A stretch of DNA of 64,000 nucleotides from an uncultured Eubacteriales bacterium (GTDB lineage Bacteria > Bacillota > Clostridia > Oscillospirales > Oscillospiraceae). The position numbers were made by a program, and so were the translations under genes. The notes beneath the pieces were generated by a model. That model made no database searches, had not been told where the DNA came from, and saw nothing but the letters and a program-made list of their open reading frames with translations. The stretch's first letter is position 1. The number at the start of each line of letters is the position of its first letter. Location: positions 1 through 64,000 of the forward strand of contig UREY01000011.1 of NCBI GenBank assembly GCA_900546915.1, given 5' to 3'. Positions 43,952 through 52,206 of the stretch are shown piece after piece.

Positions 43952-43981
43952 ATTATAACGGCTCCGCCCGGCTCCGGTCAA
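43952..43981 (-). promoter_or_regulatory. Promoter of the XRE-TPR regulator
   Basis: On the minus strand TTGACC (43981-43976), 18-bp spacer, perfect TATAAT (43957-43952). Confidence 0.65.
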
Positions 43982-44045
43982 GCGGTGCGGCCCTTGGCTG
44001 AAGCATGGCTGTCAGACGAAAGCGAACAAAAATTTGGAAAAGACC

Positions 44046-44083
44046 TTGACAAGGCAGGAAACCTATGGTATAGTCCTCCTATA
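44046..44083 (+). promoter_or_regulatory. Promoter of the phage-like operon with a dyad over the -10 box
   Basis: TTGACA (44046-44051), 17-bp spacer, TATAGT (44069-44074). TATAG (44069-44073) and CTATA (44079-44083) form an inverted repeat with a 5-bp centre, and CTATGG just upstream adds a half site. A likely operator for the divergent XRE regulator. Confidence 0.6.
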
Positions 44084-44118
44084 AGACAAACAAATGTTTT
44101 TGATGAAGGAGGGAGACC

Positions 44119-44505
44119 ATGGGCTTTGACATGGGAGCCGAGGAGCTGGCCGGACGGATTGCGTCCTACAAAGCGGCTTTGGCGGCGGGAGAATTTCCCC
44201 GGGCCTCCTGGCCCCATTGGGCGGCGTGGCTGGACACCACAGAGGCGTGTCTCAGCCAGGTCCTCCGGGAGGAGGCCACACCCCAGGCCCAGCTTTTGCG
44301 CAAAATGGCCACGTGGGTCCGGGGGCAGATTCTTTCCAGTGAGGGATGGAGCGGCTCCAACAGCAGCAAGGGGGTGTTTCTGCTCCGTCAGGACGTGGGC
44401 GACGGCATTCGCTATACGGACCGCCCGGAGGCCGGCACGGGTCCGGTGGAAATTCGGGTTGTGTTCGGCGCCGGGGACCCCAGAGGGGAGGAGGCGTTTC
44501 AATGA
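44119..44505 (+). CDS. First gene of the phage-like operon, possible small terminase subunit
   Basis: 128 residues, acidic-neutral, helical N-terminal half (EELAGRIASYKAALAAGEFPRASWPHWAAWL) and a more beta-like second half. The assignment rests mainly on position: first gene behind the operon promoter and directly before the large terminase. I do not see a clear HTH, so it could instead be a regulator or a small unknown phage protein. GGAGGGAG precedes the ATG. Confidence 0.45.
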   Translation: MGFDMGAEELAGRIASYKAALAAGEFPRASWPHWAAWLDTTEACLSQVLREEATPQAQLLRKMATWVRGQILSSEGWSGSNSSKGVFLLRQDVGDGIRYTDRPEAGTGPVEIRVVFGAGDPRGEEAFQ

Positions 44506-44600
44506 GACCAGACTCAGCACGGCGGCTTCCCTTCCTCCGGCCTATGGGTGCAGGATGGCGCCGGGGGCCGGGGTTCCGGATCAGGTCTCGTGCCCCGTGA
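44502..44600 (+). CDS. Possible 32-residue arginine-rich micro-ORF
   Basis: ATG 44502 overlaps the preceding stop codon (ATGA) and has a strong GGGGAGGAGG Shine-Dalgarno 8 nt upstream. The peptide has about nine Arg (MRPDSARRLPFLRP...). Such a composition also arises by chance in GC-rich DNA. The rest of 44601-44765 has no gene. Confidence 0.25.
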   Translation: MRPDSARRLPFLRPMGAGWRRGPGFRIRSRAP

Positions 44601-44765
44601 GGGTTTCTAGGGACCGGGTACGGATATCCCATACCGGGGTCCGGAGGATGAGGCCGGGACAGACCTTTTGGGAGGCGGCGCAGACGGCAGGGGGCCCTTG
44701 AAATGGGGAAAAGGGGACTTTTTTGACTTCGAAATCGAACAAATGAATGCAAAAGGAGGGGAAAC

Positions 44766-46085
44766 ATGAAAAAAAGCACCATACCCATTCACCTGGGCAG
44801 ACCCAACTCGGAGCCCCAGTGGGCCTTTTTTCTCAGTCGGGCGAAATACACCTGTTACGGCGGGGCCCGAGGCGGCGGAAAGAGCTGGGCCGTGGTGCAC
44901 AAGGCGGCCGGGGGCGCGTTTCAGTATCCCGGCATTCAGATTCTCCTGGTCCGCCGGGAATTTGACGAGATGGAAAACACCCTCATTCTCCCCATGCTTC
45001 GCCTGCTTCCGCCGGAGGCCGCTTCTTACAACCGCTCCTCCCGGGTGCTCACCTTTTGCAACGGCTCCACGGTCAAGTTTGGCAACCTGCCCGGCTATGG
45101 GGCCTCGGTGGAAGGCAAATACCAGGGGCAGAGCTATGATTGGCTGTTTCTGGACGAGGCGACCAATTTTACCGAGGAGGAATTCCGAGGCCTGGCGGCC
45201 TGCGTTCGGGGCGCGAACGCCATACCCAAGCGGGTTTACCTCACCTGCAATCCCGGCGGCGTGGGCCACGCCTGGGTAAAGCGGCTGTTTCTGGACCGGC
45301 GCTTTCGTCCCGGAGAGGATCCTGCAGATTACTGCTTCATTCCCGCCACGGTAGATGACAATCGGGACCTGATGGCGGCAAATCCGGACTACGTCAGGCA
45401 GCTGGAGCTCTTGCCCGAGGACAAGCGCCGCGCCCACCGCTACGGCGACTGGGATGCCCTGGCCGGCGCTTACTTCAGCGAGTTTGATCCCGGAATCCAT
45501 GTGTGCCCGCCCTTTTCTCTGCCGCCGGACTGGTCCCGGTACCGGGCCTTTGACTATGGGCTGGATATGCTGGCTTGCCTATGGGTGGCCGTGAACCCGG
45601 CGGGCAAATGCTACGTCTACCGGGAGCACTTTCAAAAGGACCTGGTGGTATCCCAGGCGGCCCGCCGGATGCTGGACTGCACCGCTCCGGGCGAGCGCGT
45701 GGTGTGTACCATGGCGCCGCCGGACCTGTGGAGCCGGGTCAAGGAGTCGGGCAAGACCATGGCGGCTCTTTTTGCCGAGGCCGGCTTGGGCCTGCTGCGT
45801 ACGGGAAACAACCGGCAGGCCGGATGGATGGCAGTCAAGGAGCTGCTCCGTCCGGATTCCTCCGGCGAACCGGGGCTGCGGATTTTCGGAACCTGTCCCC
45901 GGCTGATTTCCGACCTGCAAAGCCTGCGCCATGATCCCCGCAATCCCAACGACGCCGCCCGGGAGCCCCACGGGATCACCCACGGTCCCGACGCCCTGCG
46001 TTATTTCGCTCAAACCTATCTCCTGCCCCCCGGCGACGAGCCGGTAGGGGAGCTGGAGGCCTACCGAAGGGCGCTGTGGGCTTAG
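44766..46085 (+). CDS. Phage terminase large subunit
   Basis: 439 residues. ATP-powered DNA-packaging motor. Walker A GGARGGGKS (32-40), Walker B YDWLFLDEAT (about 124-133), the coupling motif LTCNPGG, then a C-terminal RNase-H-like nuclease domain beginning at YRAFDYGLDMLACLW (about 258-272) and ending with HGPDALRYFA. All motor and nuclease motifs are intact, so the protein should be functional. AAGGAGGGG precedes the ATG. It cuts and fills DNA into procapsids through the portal encoded 2 kb downstream. Confidence 0.93.
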   Translation: MKKSTIPIHLGRPNSEPQWAFFLSRAKYTCYGGARGGGKSWAVVHKAAGGAFQYPGIQILLVRREFDEMENTLILPMLRLLPPEAASYNRSSRVLTFCNGSTVKFGNLPGYGASVEGKYQGQSYDWLFLDEATNFTEEEFRGLAACVRGANAIPKRVYLTCNPGGVGHAWVKRLFLDRRFRPGEDPADYCFIPATVDDNRDLMAANPDYVRQLELLPEDKRRAHRYGDWDALAGAYFSEFDPGIHVCPPFSLPPDWSRYRAFDYGLDMLACLWVAVNPAGKCYVYREHFQKDLVVSQAARRMLDCTAPGERVVCTMAPPDLWSRVKESGKTMAALFAEAGLGLLRTGNNRQAGWMAVKELLRPDSSGEPGLRIFGTCPRLISDLQSLRHDPRNPNDAAREPHGITHGPDALRYFAQTYLLPPGDEPVGELEAYRRALWA

Positions 46086-46150
46086 CGCCGCACCCCAACA
46101 GCAGCCCCTTTCTTTTGCATGGACAACACAGAAAAACAGGAGGAGATTTT

Positions 46151-46489
46151 ATGGAAGATACCCCCCAAACGCAAGTTCTTGAAGAGAGCCGCGCCCGCCG
46201 GGAGCTGGCGGAATTCCGCAGCCGGTATCCCCAGGTGAGCCTCAGCCGGGAGGATTTGCTCCGGCTGGCCCCGGAGATGGTAGGCGAACAGCCCAAAACC
46301 CTGACTGAGGCGTACCGCTGCTGGCAGGAGGCGGAAAAGGATCAGGAGCTTGCCCGCCTCAGGACCCAGCTGGCCGCCCAGGCGCAAAACCAGGAAAACC
46401 GCGCCGCCTCGCCGGGCTCCCAATCGGATTCCGGCGCCCCGGCCGCCAACGGGCCGTACGACCAGTTTCTCTCCGCCTATTCAGGCTGA
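46151..46489 (+). CDS. Putative capsid scaffolding protein
   Basis: 112 residues, highly charged and helical: long Glu/Arg/Gln-rich stretches (EESRARRELAEFRSRYPQ, AEKDQELARLRTQLAAQAQ) and a flexible Ser/Ala/Pro tail. Size, composition and position directly before the capsid gene fit a scaffold. ATG 46151 follows GGAGGAGA. No conserved motif is recognised, so the role is inferred. Confidence 0.55.
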   Translation: MEDTPQTQVLEESRARRELAEFRSRYPQVSLSREDLLRLAPEMVGEQPKTLTEAYRCWQEAEKDQELARLRTQLAAQAQNQENRAASPGSQSDSGAPAANGPYDQFLSAYSG

Positions 46490-46524
46490 GATGTGCCAGT
46501 TCACAAATGACAGGAGGTCACAAA

Positions 46525-47586
46525 ATGAATACCATGCACTTTGGAGAAAAATACCGGCAGGCCGTGCTGGACGGCTTCCGCCAGCGGAGCTACACCGAGA
46601 GCTCTATGAACCACGATTTGGATCTGGAGTTTTCCGGAGCGCGGACGGTCCACGTGCTCAGCTTGCAGACGGAGCCTCTGCAGGACTACGACCGGGCCGG
46701 GGATCTGGCTGAGGGCAGCCGCTTTGGTCAGACCAAAGAGGTGGGGGACTTTGAGCAGACATTTACCATGACTCAGGACAAGTCCCTGAGCCTGTCTGTG
46801 GACAAGGGCAACAATGCAGAGCAGTTTAATGTGAAGAAAGCCGGGGCGATTATGGCCGCCGAGCGGGATGAACATGTGGTGCCGGAGCTGGACCGGTACC
46901 GGCTGGAGCAGTGGGCCCGCCAGGCCGGCATTCACAAGGCCCTCACGGCGGCGCCTACCAAGCAGACCATTGTCACCGAAATTGTAGAGCTTCACAACGA
47001 AATGCTGAACCGGGGTATTCCCGAGGAAGGCGGGACGCTCTTCATTCAGCGGGCCTACGTTCCGGCTTTGAAGCTCTCCACCGAGTGGACCGGGCTGGAC
47101 AGCCTGGGGGGTAAGAGCCTGCCTTCCGGCTCCATCGGCATGGTGGACGGCCTGGCGGTCAAGCCTGTGCCCACCAGTCGCTTCCCCCAGAATTGCTATT
47201 TCCTCATTGTGCACCGGTCCGCCGTCATTGCGCCCATCAAGATTCAGTCTTTTAAGGGGCATACGGATCCCCCCGGCCTGTCCGGCGACCTGCTGGAATT
47301 TCGTATGATTCACGACGCCTTTGTCCTGGCGCCCAAGTGCAACGGCGTAGCGGCCGCCTGCGCCGCCGGCTCCGTCTGCGCCGCGCCGGCGGCGTCGGTT
47401 TCCGGCGGCAAGACCACCCTCACCACCACGACGGAGGGTGCCACCATCTACTATACCCTCACCGGCAGCGACCCCCGCTACGACGCCGGGGCCCTGACCT
47501 ATACGGCCCCCCTGACGCTGTCCGAAGGCGATGTGCTCCGGGCCTGCGCCGTCAAAACGGGCTTATTCTCCAGCGACGTCACATAA
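46525..47586 (+). CDS. Phage major capsid protein with C-terminal Ig-like (chitobiase C-terminal-type) domain
   Basis: 353 residues. Residues about 1-285 resemble HK97-fold/N4-gp56-type capsids: KSLSLSVDKGNNAEQ, VPELDRYRLEQWARQAG, TKQTIVTEIVELHNEMLNRGIPE and IVHRSAVIAPIKIQSFKGHTDPPGLSGDLLEFRMIHDAFVL. Residues about 295-353 are a separate domain with GATIYYTLTGSDPRYDAGALTY, typical of CHB_HEX_C folds, probably displayed on the capsid surface. ATG 46525 follows CAGGAGG. No protease gene is nearby, so maturation by cleavage is not supported. A hairpin follows the gene. Confidence 0.85.
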   Translation: MNTMHFGEKYRQAVLDGFRQRSYTESSMNHDLDLEFSGARTVHVLSLQTEPLQDYDRAGDLAEGSRFGQTKEVGDFEQTFTMTQDKSLSLSVDKGNNAEQFNVKKAGAIMAAERDEHVVPELDRYRLEQWARQAGIHKALTAAPTKQTIVTEIVELHNEMLNRGIPEEGGTLFIQRAYVPALKLSTEWTGLDSLGGKSLPSGSIGMVDGLAVKPVPTSRFPQNCYFLIVHRSAVIAPIKIQSFKGHTDPPGLSGDLLEFRMIHDAFVLAPKCNGVAAACAAGSVCAAPAASVSGGKTTLTTTTEGATIYYTLTGSDPRYDAGALTYTAPLTLSEGDVLRACAVKTGLFSSDVT

Positions 47587-47617
47587 CCGCCCTCTTGTAG
47601 CCGCCCTGGGCGGAACG

Positions 47618-47655
47618 AGGGCCGGTACGGTGCGTGGAGGCGCTGTACCGGCCCT
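47618..47655 (+). promoter_or_regulatory. Strong hairpin after the capsid gene
   Basis: AGGGCCGGTAC (47618-47628) pairs with GTACCGGCCCT (47645-47655); no T-run. It could stabilise the capsid mRNA or damp transcription of the genes beyond it, giving more capsid than portal. Confidence 0.45.
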
Positions 47656-47715
47656 TGGGGAAAGAGGCGCCGAGCCCAGGCGCACAGGAATCCCACAACG
47701 AAAGGAGTAATGTTT

Positions 47716-48051
47716 ATGACCATATTCCAGGCAGTACCCGTTGTTTTGCTTCTGCTTCAAATCCCCCTTCTGGCGCTGCTATTTCGCCGGGCCCACCGGC
47801 TGGCCCGGGGGCAGGGCTGGTGCTACCGAGACCTGCAGCGGCTGCTGCGAAAGGTGGCGGCGCTGGAGTGCGCCCTGGAAAACGCCCAGGCCGAGCGCCG
47901 GGCGCTCCGGGACCAGCTGGAGGAATGTTTCGATGTGACGGCTACCAAGCTGGACATGCTGACGCCTGAGGAGGAGAACTTGGCCGCCTTTTCCCAGGGG
48001 CTGGAGAACATCCTGGGCTATACGCCGGAGGCCGGATGGGAGGAGGCATGA
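47716..48051 (+). CDS. Small single-pass membrane/coiled-coil protein of the phage cluster
   Basis: 111 residues. One N-terminal membrane helix (VPVVLLLLQIPLLALLF, about 6-22), then a basic patch and a long helical segment (LLRKVAALECALENAQAERRALRDQLEE) predicted to form a coiled coil. ATG 47716 is preferred to 47710 because GGAG (47704-47707) is 8 nt from it. Position between capsid and portal is unusual for a membrane protein; it may be a minor structural or ejection protein. Not recognised. Confidence 0.6.
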   Translation: MTIFQAVPVVLLLLQIPLLALLFRRAHRLARGQGWCYRDLQRLLRKVAALECALENAQAERRALRDQLEECFDVTATKLDMLTPEEENLAAFSQGLENILGYTPEAGWEEA

Positions 48052-49568
48052 CACAAGTCACGGAAAAGCTGGTCTGGGACCGGTTCTGCCGAGGGGTGGA
48101 CTTTAAGCGGCGCATCGGCCTGTATGATACGGTCCGAACCAATGAAAATTATTTCATCGGAAACCAGTGGCAGGGGGTGCAGGCCAAAGGCCTGCCCACC
48201 CCGGTATTCAACTTTTTGAAGCGGGTGGTCCTGTTTCAGGTGGCCACCATCACCTCGGACAACATGACCCTCCAGGCGGCGCCGCTGCTGCCCACGGCGC
48301 AATTTCCGCCTGCCCGCCTGGAGGAGATCACCGGCGTGCTCAACGGACAGTTTCAGGCGCTGTTTGAATCCGCCCGGCTGTCCACCCGCCTCCGGGAGCT
48401 GCTGCGAAATGCAGCTGTGGATGGAGACGGCTGCATGTACTTTTATTTTGACCCGGAAGTGGAGAATGGACAGCCGGTAAAGGGAGAAATTCAGGCGGAG
48501 GTGGTGGAGAATACCAGAGTGCACTTTGGGAACCCCAATCAGCGGGATCCTCAGAAGCAGCCCTGGCTTCTCCTGTCCCGCCGGATGCTGCTGGACGACG
48601 CCCGGGCTTTGGCGGAGCAGTGGGGCGCCGACCCCGGTTTGGTGTGCCCGGATCAGGAGGTCTTTCAAAACCGGTACGACAGCGGCCTGGAGGACCAGGT
48701 GACCGTGCTGACCCATTTCTGGCGGGACCGGAAAACCGGCTCTGTCTTCTGCTGCGAGTCCACGCAGAAGGGGATGCTCCGGCCGCCCTATGACACGGGC
48801 CTGCGCCGGTATCCGCTGATCTGGCTGAATTGGGATTTCATCCAGGACTGCTACCACGGCCAAAGTATGATTACCGGTCTCATTCCGAACCAGAATTTTA
48901 TCAACAAAATCTTTGCGCTGACCGGCGTGTCCCTGCTCACCACCGCCTTCCCCAAGGTGATTTACGATAAAAACCGCCTGCGCAGCTGGGACGGCAGCGT
49001 GGGCGCGGCGGTGGGTGTGGCCGGAGGCGTGGATGGAGTGGCCAAGGTCATGGCGGCCGCTTCGGTGAATCCCCAGATCGCCCAGTTTATGGAGCTGTGT
49101 ATGGACAAAACCCAGAGCTTTCTGGGCGCCTCGGAGGTGGCCCTGGGGGAGGGCAGGCCGGAAAACACCTCGGCCATCTTGGCGCTTCAGCGAGCGGCCA
49201 ACACGCCCATGGAGACGACGAAGCAGAACCTGTACCAGGCGGTGGAGGACATGGGCCGGATTTTCCTGGATATGATGGCCGTCCGGTACGGCAGCCGCTG
49301 GGTTCAGGTACCTGGCCGGAAGGAGCTGGCTCTGTTCGACTTTGCGGTGCTGCGTCAGTTGCCCCTGAACGTGAAGCTGGATGTGGGCGCTTCCACCTAT
49401 TGGTCGGAAATCGCCTCCATGCAGACCCTGGATAACCTGCTGCTGCATGACAAAATTACCCTCCTGCAATACCTGGAGCGCATCCCCCAGGGCTACGTGG
49501 CCCGGAAGCAGGAGCTCATGGACGAGCTCCGGGGCGCTCAGCCGCCTCAGGCTCCATGGCCCACGTAA
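48036..49568 (+). CDS. Phage portal protein
   Basis: 510 residues. Dodecameric ring at the capsid vertex through which DNA passes. Visible features are an N-terminal YDTVRTNENYFIGNQWQGV segment, the LNWDFIQDCYHGQSMITGLIPNQNFINK block of P22/podovirus-type portals, and a long helical region (SAILALQRAANTPMETTKQNLYQAVEDMGRIFLDMM) corresponding to the wing/stem. The start is either 48036 (GGAGG at 48027-48031) or 48048 (too close to its AGGAGG); four residues differ. It overlaps the preceding gene by 16 bp. Confidence 0.85.
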   Translation: MGGGMTQVTEKLVWDRFCRGVDFKRRIGLYDTVRTNENYFIGNQWQGVQAKGLPTPVFNFLKRVVLFQVATITSDNMTLQAAPLLPTAQFPPARLEEITGVLNGQFQALFESARLSTRLRELLRNAAVDGDGCMYFYFDPEVENGQPVKGEIQAEVVENTRVHFGNPNQRDPQKQPWLLLSRRMLLDDARALAEQWGADPGLVCPDQEVFQNRYDSGLEDQVTVLTHFWRDRKTGSVFCCESTQKGMLRPPYDTGLRRYPLIWLNWDFIQDCYHGQSMITGLIPNQNFINKIFALTGVSLLTTAFPKVIYDKNRLRSWDGSVGAAVGVAGGVDGVAKVMAAASVNPQIAQFMELCMDKTQSFLGASEVALGEGRPENTSAILALQRAANTPMETTKQNLYQAVEDMGRIFLDMMAVRYGSRWVQVPGRKELALFDFAVLRQLPLNVKLDVGASTYWSEIASMQTLDNLLLHDKITLLQYLERIPQGYVARKQELMDELRGAQPPQAPWPT

Positions 49569-49630
49569 CAGGGGCCGGCGTTCTCTGGGGTGGAGGGTCC
49601 CGGCCGGATGGCCGGAGAAAGGAAGAGATT

Positions 49631-51613
49631 ATGCCCATTTCCGCCCTGACGGAAAATTTGGCGGTGCATCAAAGCCTGTCCGACGAGCCCAACGGGGACG
49701 ATGGACTCACCGCCGACGAGGTGAAAGCCAAATTCGATCAGGCCGCTTTGGCCATTCAGAAGTACCTCAATGAAATCCTGGTTCCCGCAGTCAACGAGAC
49801 GCAGGGCGGCGTTAAAACCGTCAACGGTCTGGGGCCGGATGGGAACGGCAATGTGGACATAGAAGGCGCGTCTCAATCCTATGTGGACGCGGCGGTTCAG
49901 GAGGCCAGGGCCGCCTCCCTGCCCAGGTCCGGCGGGCAGGTGACGGGAGACCTGGGCGTCTCCGGCAGCTTTTCTCTGGGAGGCTGCACCCTCCAGGGAG
50001 GGGAAAACCAGCTGACCCTGGGCGCGGGTCAGGCCGTTCGCCTGCAAAACGTGGCTTCGCCGACGACCGGCTCCGACGCGGCCAACCGGGATTATGTGGA
50101 TCGGGGATGGTACCTGCCTGCCTGGTGGGATTCCGACCTGGAGGCCGCCGTGGTCAAGGTTCAGGCGCTTCAGGACGCCGCCGGGGCGGACGGAGCGGGC
50201 TTTCTCTTCTTCACAGACCTGCATTGGGGGAGCAACGCCGGCCGCACGGGCCATTTGGCCGCCGCTTGTATGGACCGGCTGGGCATTTCCTGGGCTCTGT
50301 GCGGCGGAGATTGGGTTCGCTCCGGAGTGGCCGCCGCAAAAGAGGAGATGGAAGCGGACTTTGCAGCGGTGCAGGCGGCCCTGCGGCCCCTGCGCGGCCG
50401 ATTGCTCACGGCCCTGGGGAACCATGACGGCTCCTGGGGCCTGGTGGACGGAACGCCCTACGCCTATAATTTTACGCCGGAGGCGCTGTATCGCCGCATG
50501 TTCCGAGATTGCCCCTGTACGGCCCGGGGACCGGACGGCAGCTACTATTATTTGGATGACCCAACATCCAAGGTGCGCTTTCTGGTCCTGAACAGCGTCT
50601 GGTGCCCCTATGGAGAGGATGAGAGCGGGGCGGCCCTGTATCCCCGGCAAAACCGGTACGGCTTTGGTCAGGCGCAGCTTGACTGGGTGGCGGAGACCGG
50701 CCTGCGCTTTTCAGAGCCGGGCTGGGCCCTGGTGGTGGTGACCCATGTGCCGGTTCATGAGGATCAGGAGGGAAAATTCCGGGATCACACCCTGCTGACC
50801 GGAATGCTCAACGCCTTCGCCACAGGCGGAACCTATCAGGGGGTGTATCCGGGCAGCAGTCAGGGTGGCGGCGGGGCCATCGCACCGGCCTTTACCAACC
50901 GGGCCGACCCCTCCTCCGGAGATTGGAAGGCGGGATACCGGGTGAATTCCTCCGGCGTGGAGACGCCCGCCGCCGGAGTCCTCACCACCAATTTCATCCC
51001 GGCGGTTCAGGGACAGACCCTGCACATCCGGGGGTTGGATATTTACGGGGCCGCGCCGGATGGGGAGCGGTACGGAAGAATTCACTTTTACGACGAAAAC
51101 CGCCGGTTTATGGCGCAGATCAATCCCAATTCCTTTTCTGATGTGGTGGTTTCCTCCGATTATGACGACGATGTGAAGACCTATCTGCTTACGGTCTCCA
51201 ACAGCGGCGAACAGATGGTTCAGCACGCCGGTCTGGCCTATGTCCGTCTGACCGGCCTCATCCCGCAGCCGGGTCAGGAGGTGATCGTCACGTTGGACGA
51301 GGAGATTCAATACCAGACCACCAAGCCCTGGGATTATGCAGCCGTTGACGTGGACTTTACGCAGGTCCAGAGGGCGGAGGTGGTGGGCTGCTTTTCCGGC
51401 CACCTCCATCGGGATGCGCTGGCGCAGGTGGGCGCGCTCCATGTGGCGGTGACCACCTGCGACGCCGATCTGTCCTACGACCCGGAGGAGGAGCCGCGCA
51501 CCGCCGGAACGCCGGCAGAGCAGGCAATCGATCTTGTCACACTGAACCGCCGCACCAGAACGGTCTATCTCACCCGCCTGGGTCCCGGCCGGGACAGAAG
51601 CTTTTCCTATTGA
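49631..51613 (+). CDS. Phage fibre-like protein with metallophosphoesterase domain
   Basis: 660 residues. The N-terminus (SDEPNGDDGLTADEVKAKFD, about 17-36) and a fibre-type region (VTGDLGVSGSFSLGG...TTGSDAANRDYVD, about 105-160) are typical of phage tail-fibre proteins. A calcineurin-like phosphoesterase follows with all metal motifs: FFTDLHWG, CGGDW, LGNHDG, VVTHVPVH and FSGHLHRD. Between the last two, about 160 residues form a beta-rich insert (about 430-590), perhaps a binding module. A phosphodiesterase on a fibre suggests degradation of teichoic-acid-like surface polymers during adsorption (inference). ATG 49631 follows GAAAGGAAG; a 25-codon in-frame extension overlaps the portal gene. 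Confidence 0.8.
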   Translation: MPISALTENLAVHQSLSDEPNGDDGLTADEVKAKFDQAALAIQKYLNEILVPAVNETQGGVKTVNGLGPDGNGNVDIEGASQSYVDAAVQEARAASLPRSGGQVTGDLGVSGSFSLGGCTLQGGENQLTLGAGQAVRLQNVASPTTGSDAANRDYVDRGWYLPAWWDSDLEAAVVKVQALQDAAGADGAGFLFFTDLHWGSNAGRTGHLAAACMDRLGISWALCGGDWVRSGVAAAKEEMEADFAAVQAALRPLRGRLLTALGNHDGSWGLVDGTPYAYNFTPEALYRRMFRDCPCTARGPDGSYYYLDDPTSKVRFLVLNSVWCPYGEDESGAALYPRQNRYGFGQAQLDWVAETGLRFSEPGWALVVVTHVPVHEDQEGKFRDHTLLTGMLNAFATGGTYQGVYPGSSQGGGGAIAPAFTNRADPSSGDWKAGYRVNSSGVETPAAGVLTTNFIPAVQGQTLHIRGLDIYGAAPDGERYGRIHFYDENRRFMAQINPNSFSDVVVSSDYDDDVKTYLLTVSNSGEQMVQHAGLAYVRLTGLIPQPGQEVIVTLDEEIQYQTTKPWDYAAVDVDFTQVQRAEVVGCFSGHLHRDALAQVGALHVAVTTCDADLSYDPEEEPRTAGTPAEQAIDLVTLNRRTRTVYLTRLGPGRDRSFSY

Positions 51614-51683
51614 TCACAGGCGGCAAAGGGGCCCTTGGGCGGACAGGGGGCGGGTGTTGGGCCGGAAGAAGGAGGCGATGAAA

Positions 51684-51902
51684 ATGACGGAAGCCGTGGT
51701 CGTGGCCGCCATGAGCCTGCTTGGGACGTTGCTGGGCTCTCTGGCGGGTGTTGTGACCAGCTCGAAATTGGTCAATTACCGGCTGGAGCAATTGGAACGA
51801 AAAGTGCAGGCGCACAATAACCTGATAGAGAGAACCTTTCAGTTGGAAGCGGCCCAGGCCCTTCAGGCCCAACGGCTGGACCGCCTGGAGCAGCGGAGCT
51901 GA
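51684..51902 (+). CDS. XhlA-like haemolysin/holin-associated protein
   Basis: 72 residues: a membrane helix (VVVAAMSLLGTLLGSLAGVV, about 4-23), then a coiled coil (YRLEQLERKVQAHNNLIERTFQLEAAQ). This matches XhlA-type proteins (usually with the opposite order) or other small accessory lysis proteins next to holins. ATG 51684 is 8 nt from GGAGG; ATG 51678 is only 2 nt away. Position before the holin supports a lysis role. Confidence 0.6.
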   Translation: MTEAVVVAAMSLLGTLLGSLAGVVTSSKLVNYRLEQLERKVQAHNNLIERTFQLEAAQALQAQRLDRLEQRS

Positions 51903-51936
51903 GGTTCTTCGCCGTCTCGGCGGAAGGAGGAAACGT

Positions 51937-52206
51937 ATGGAAAGCTTTGGAATTGCATCGGTGGCCGGGATTACGGTCATCTGCTATCTCATGGGGCTTC
52001 TCATTAAGAATTTGCCCCTGGACAACAAATGGATTCCCAGCTTGGCAGGACTTTTGGGCGGTGTCCTGGGCATTTTGGGATGGCTGTTTATGCCGGACTT
52101 TCCCGCAGGCGACTTTCTCACGGCCCTGTCCGTGGGGATTGTTTCCGGTCTGGCGGCTACGGGGGTCCATGAGGCCGGGTGTCAGCTGACCCGGGAGAAA
52201 TCATGA
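51937..52206 (+). CDS. Phage holin
   Basis: 89 residues with three hydrophobic segments (about 7-24, 35-55 and 62-80) and short charged turns; the pattern fits small phage holin families (for example Phage_holin_5). It forms membrane lesions that release the amidase. GGAGGA precedes the ATG. The stop overlaps the amidase start (ATGA), the standard coupling of a lysis cassette. Confidence 0.75.
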   Translation: MESFGIASVAGITVICYLMGLLIKNLPLDNKWIPSLAGLLGGVLGILGWLFMPDFPAGDFLTALSVGIVSGLAATGVHEAGCQLTREKS

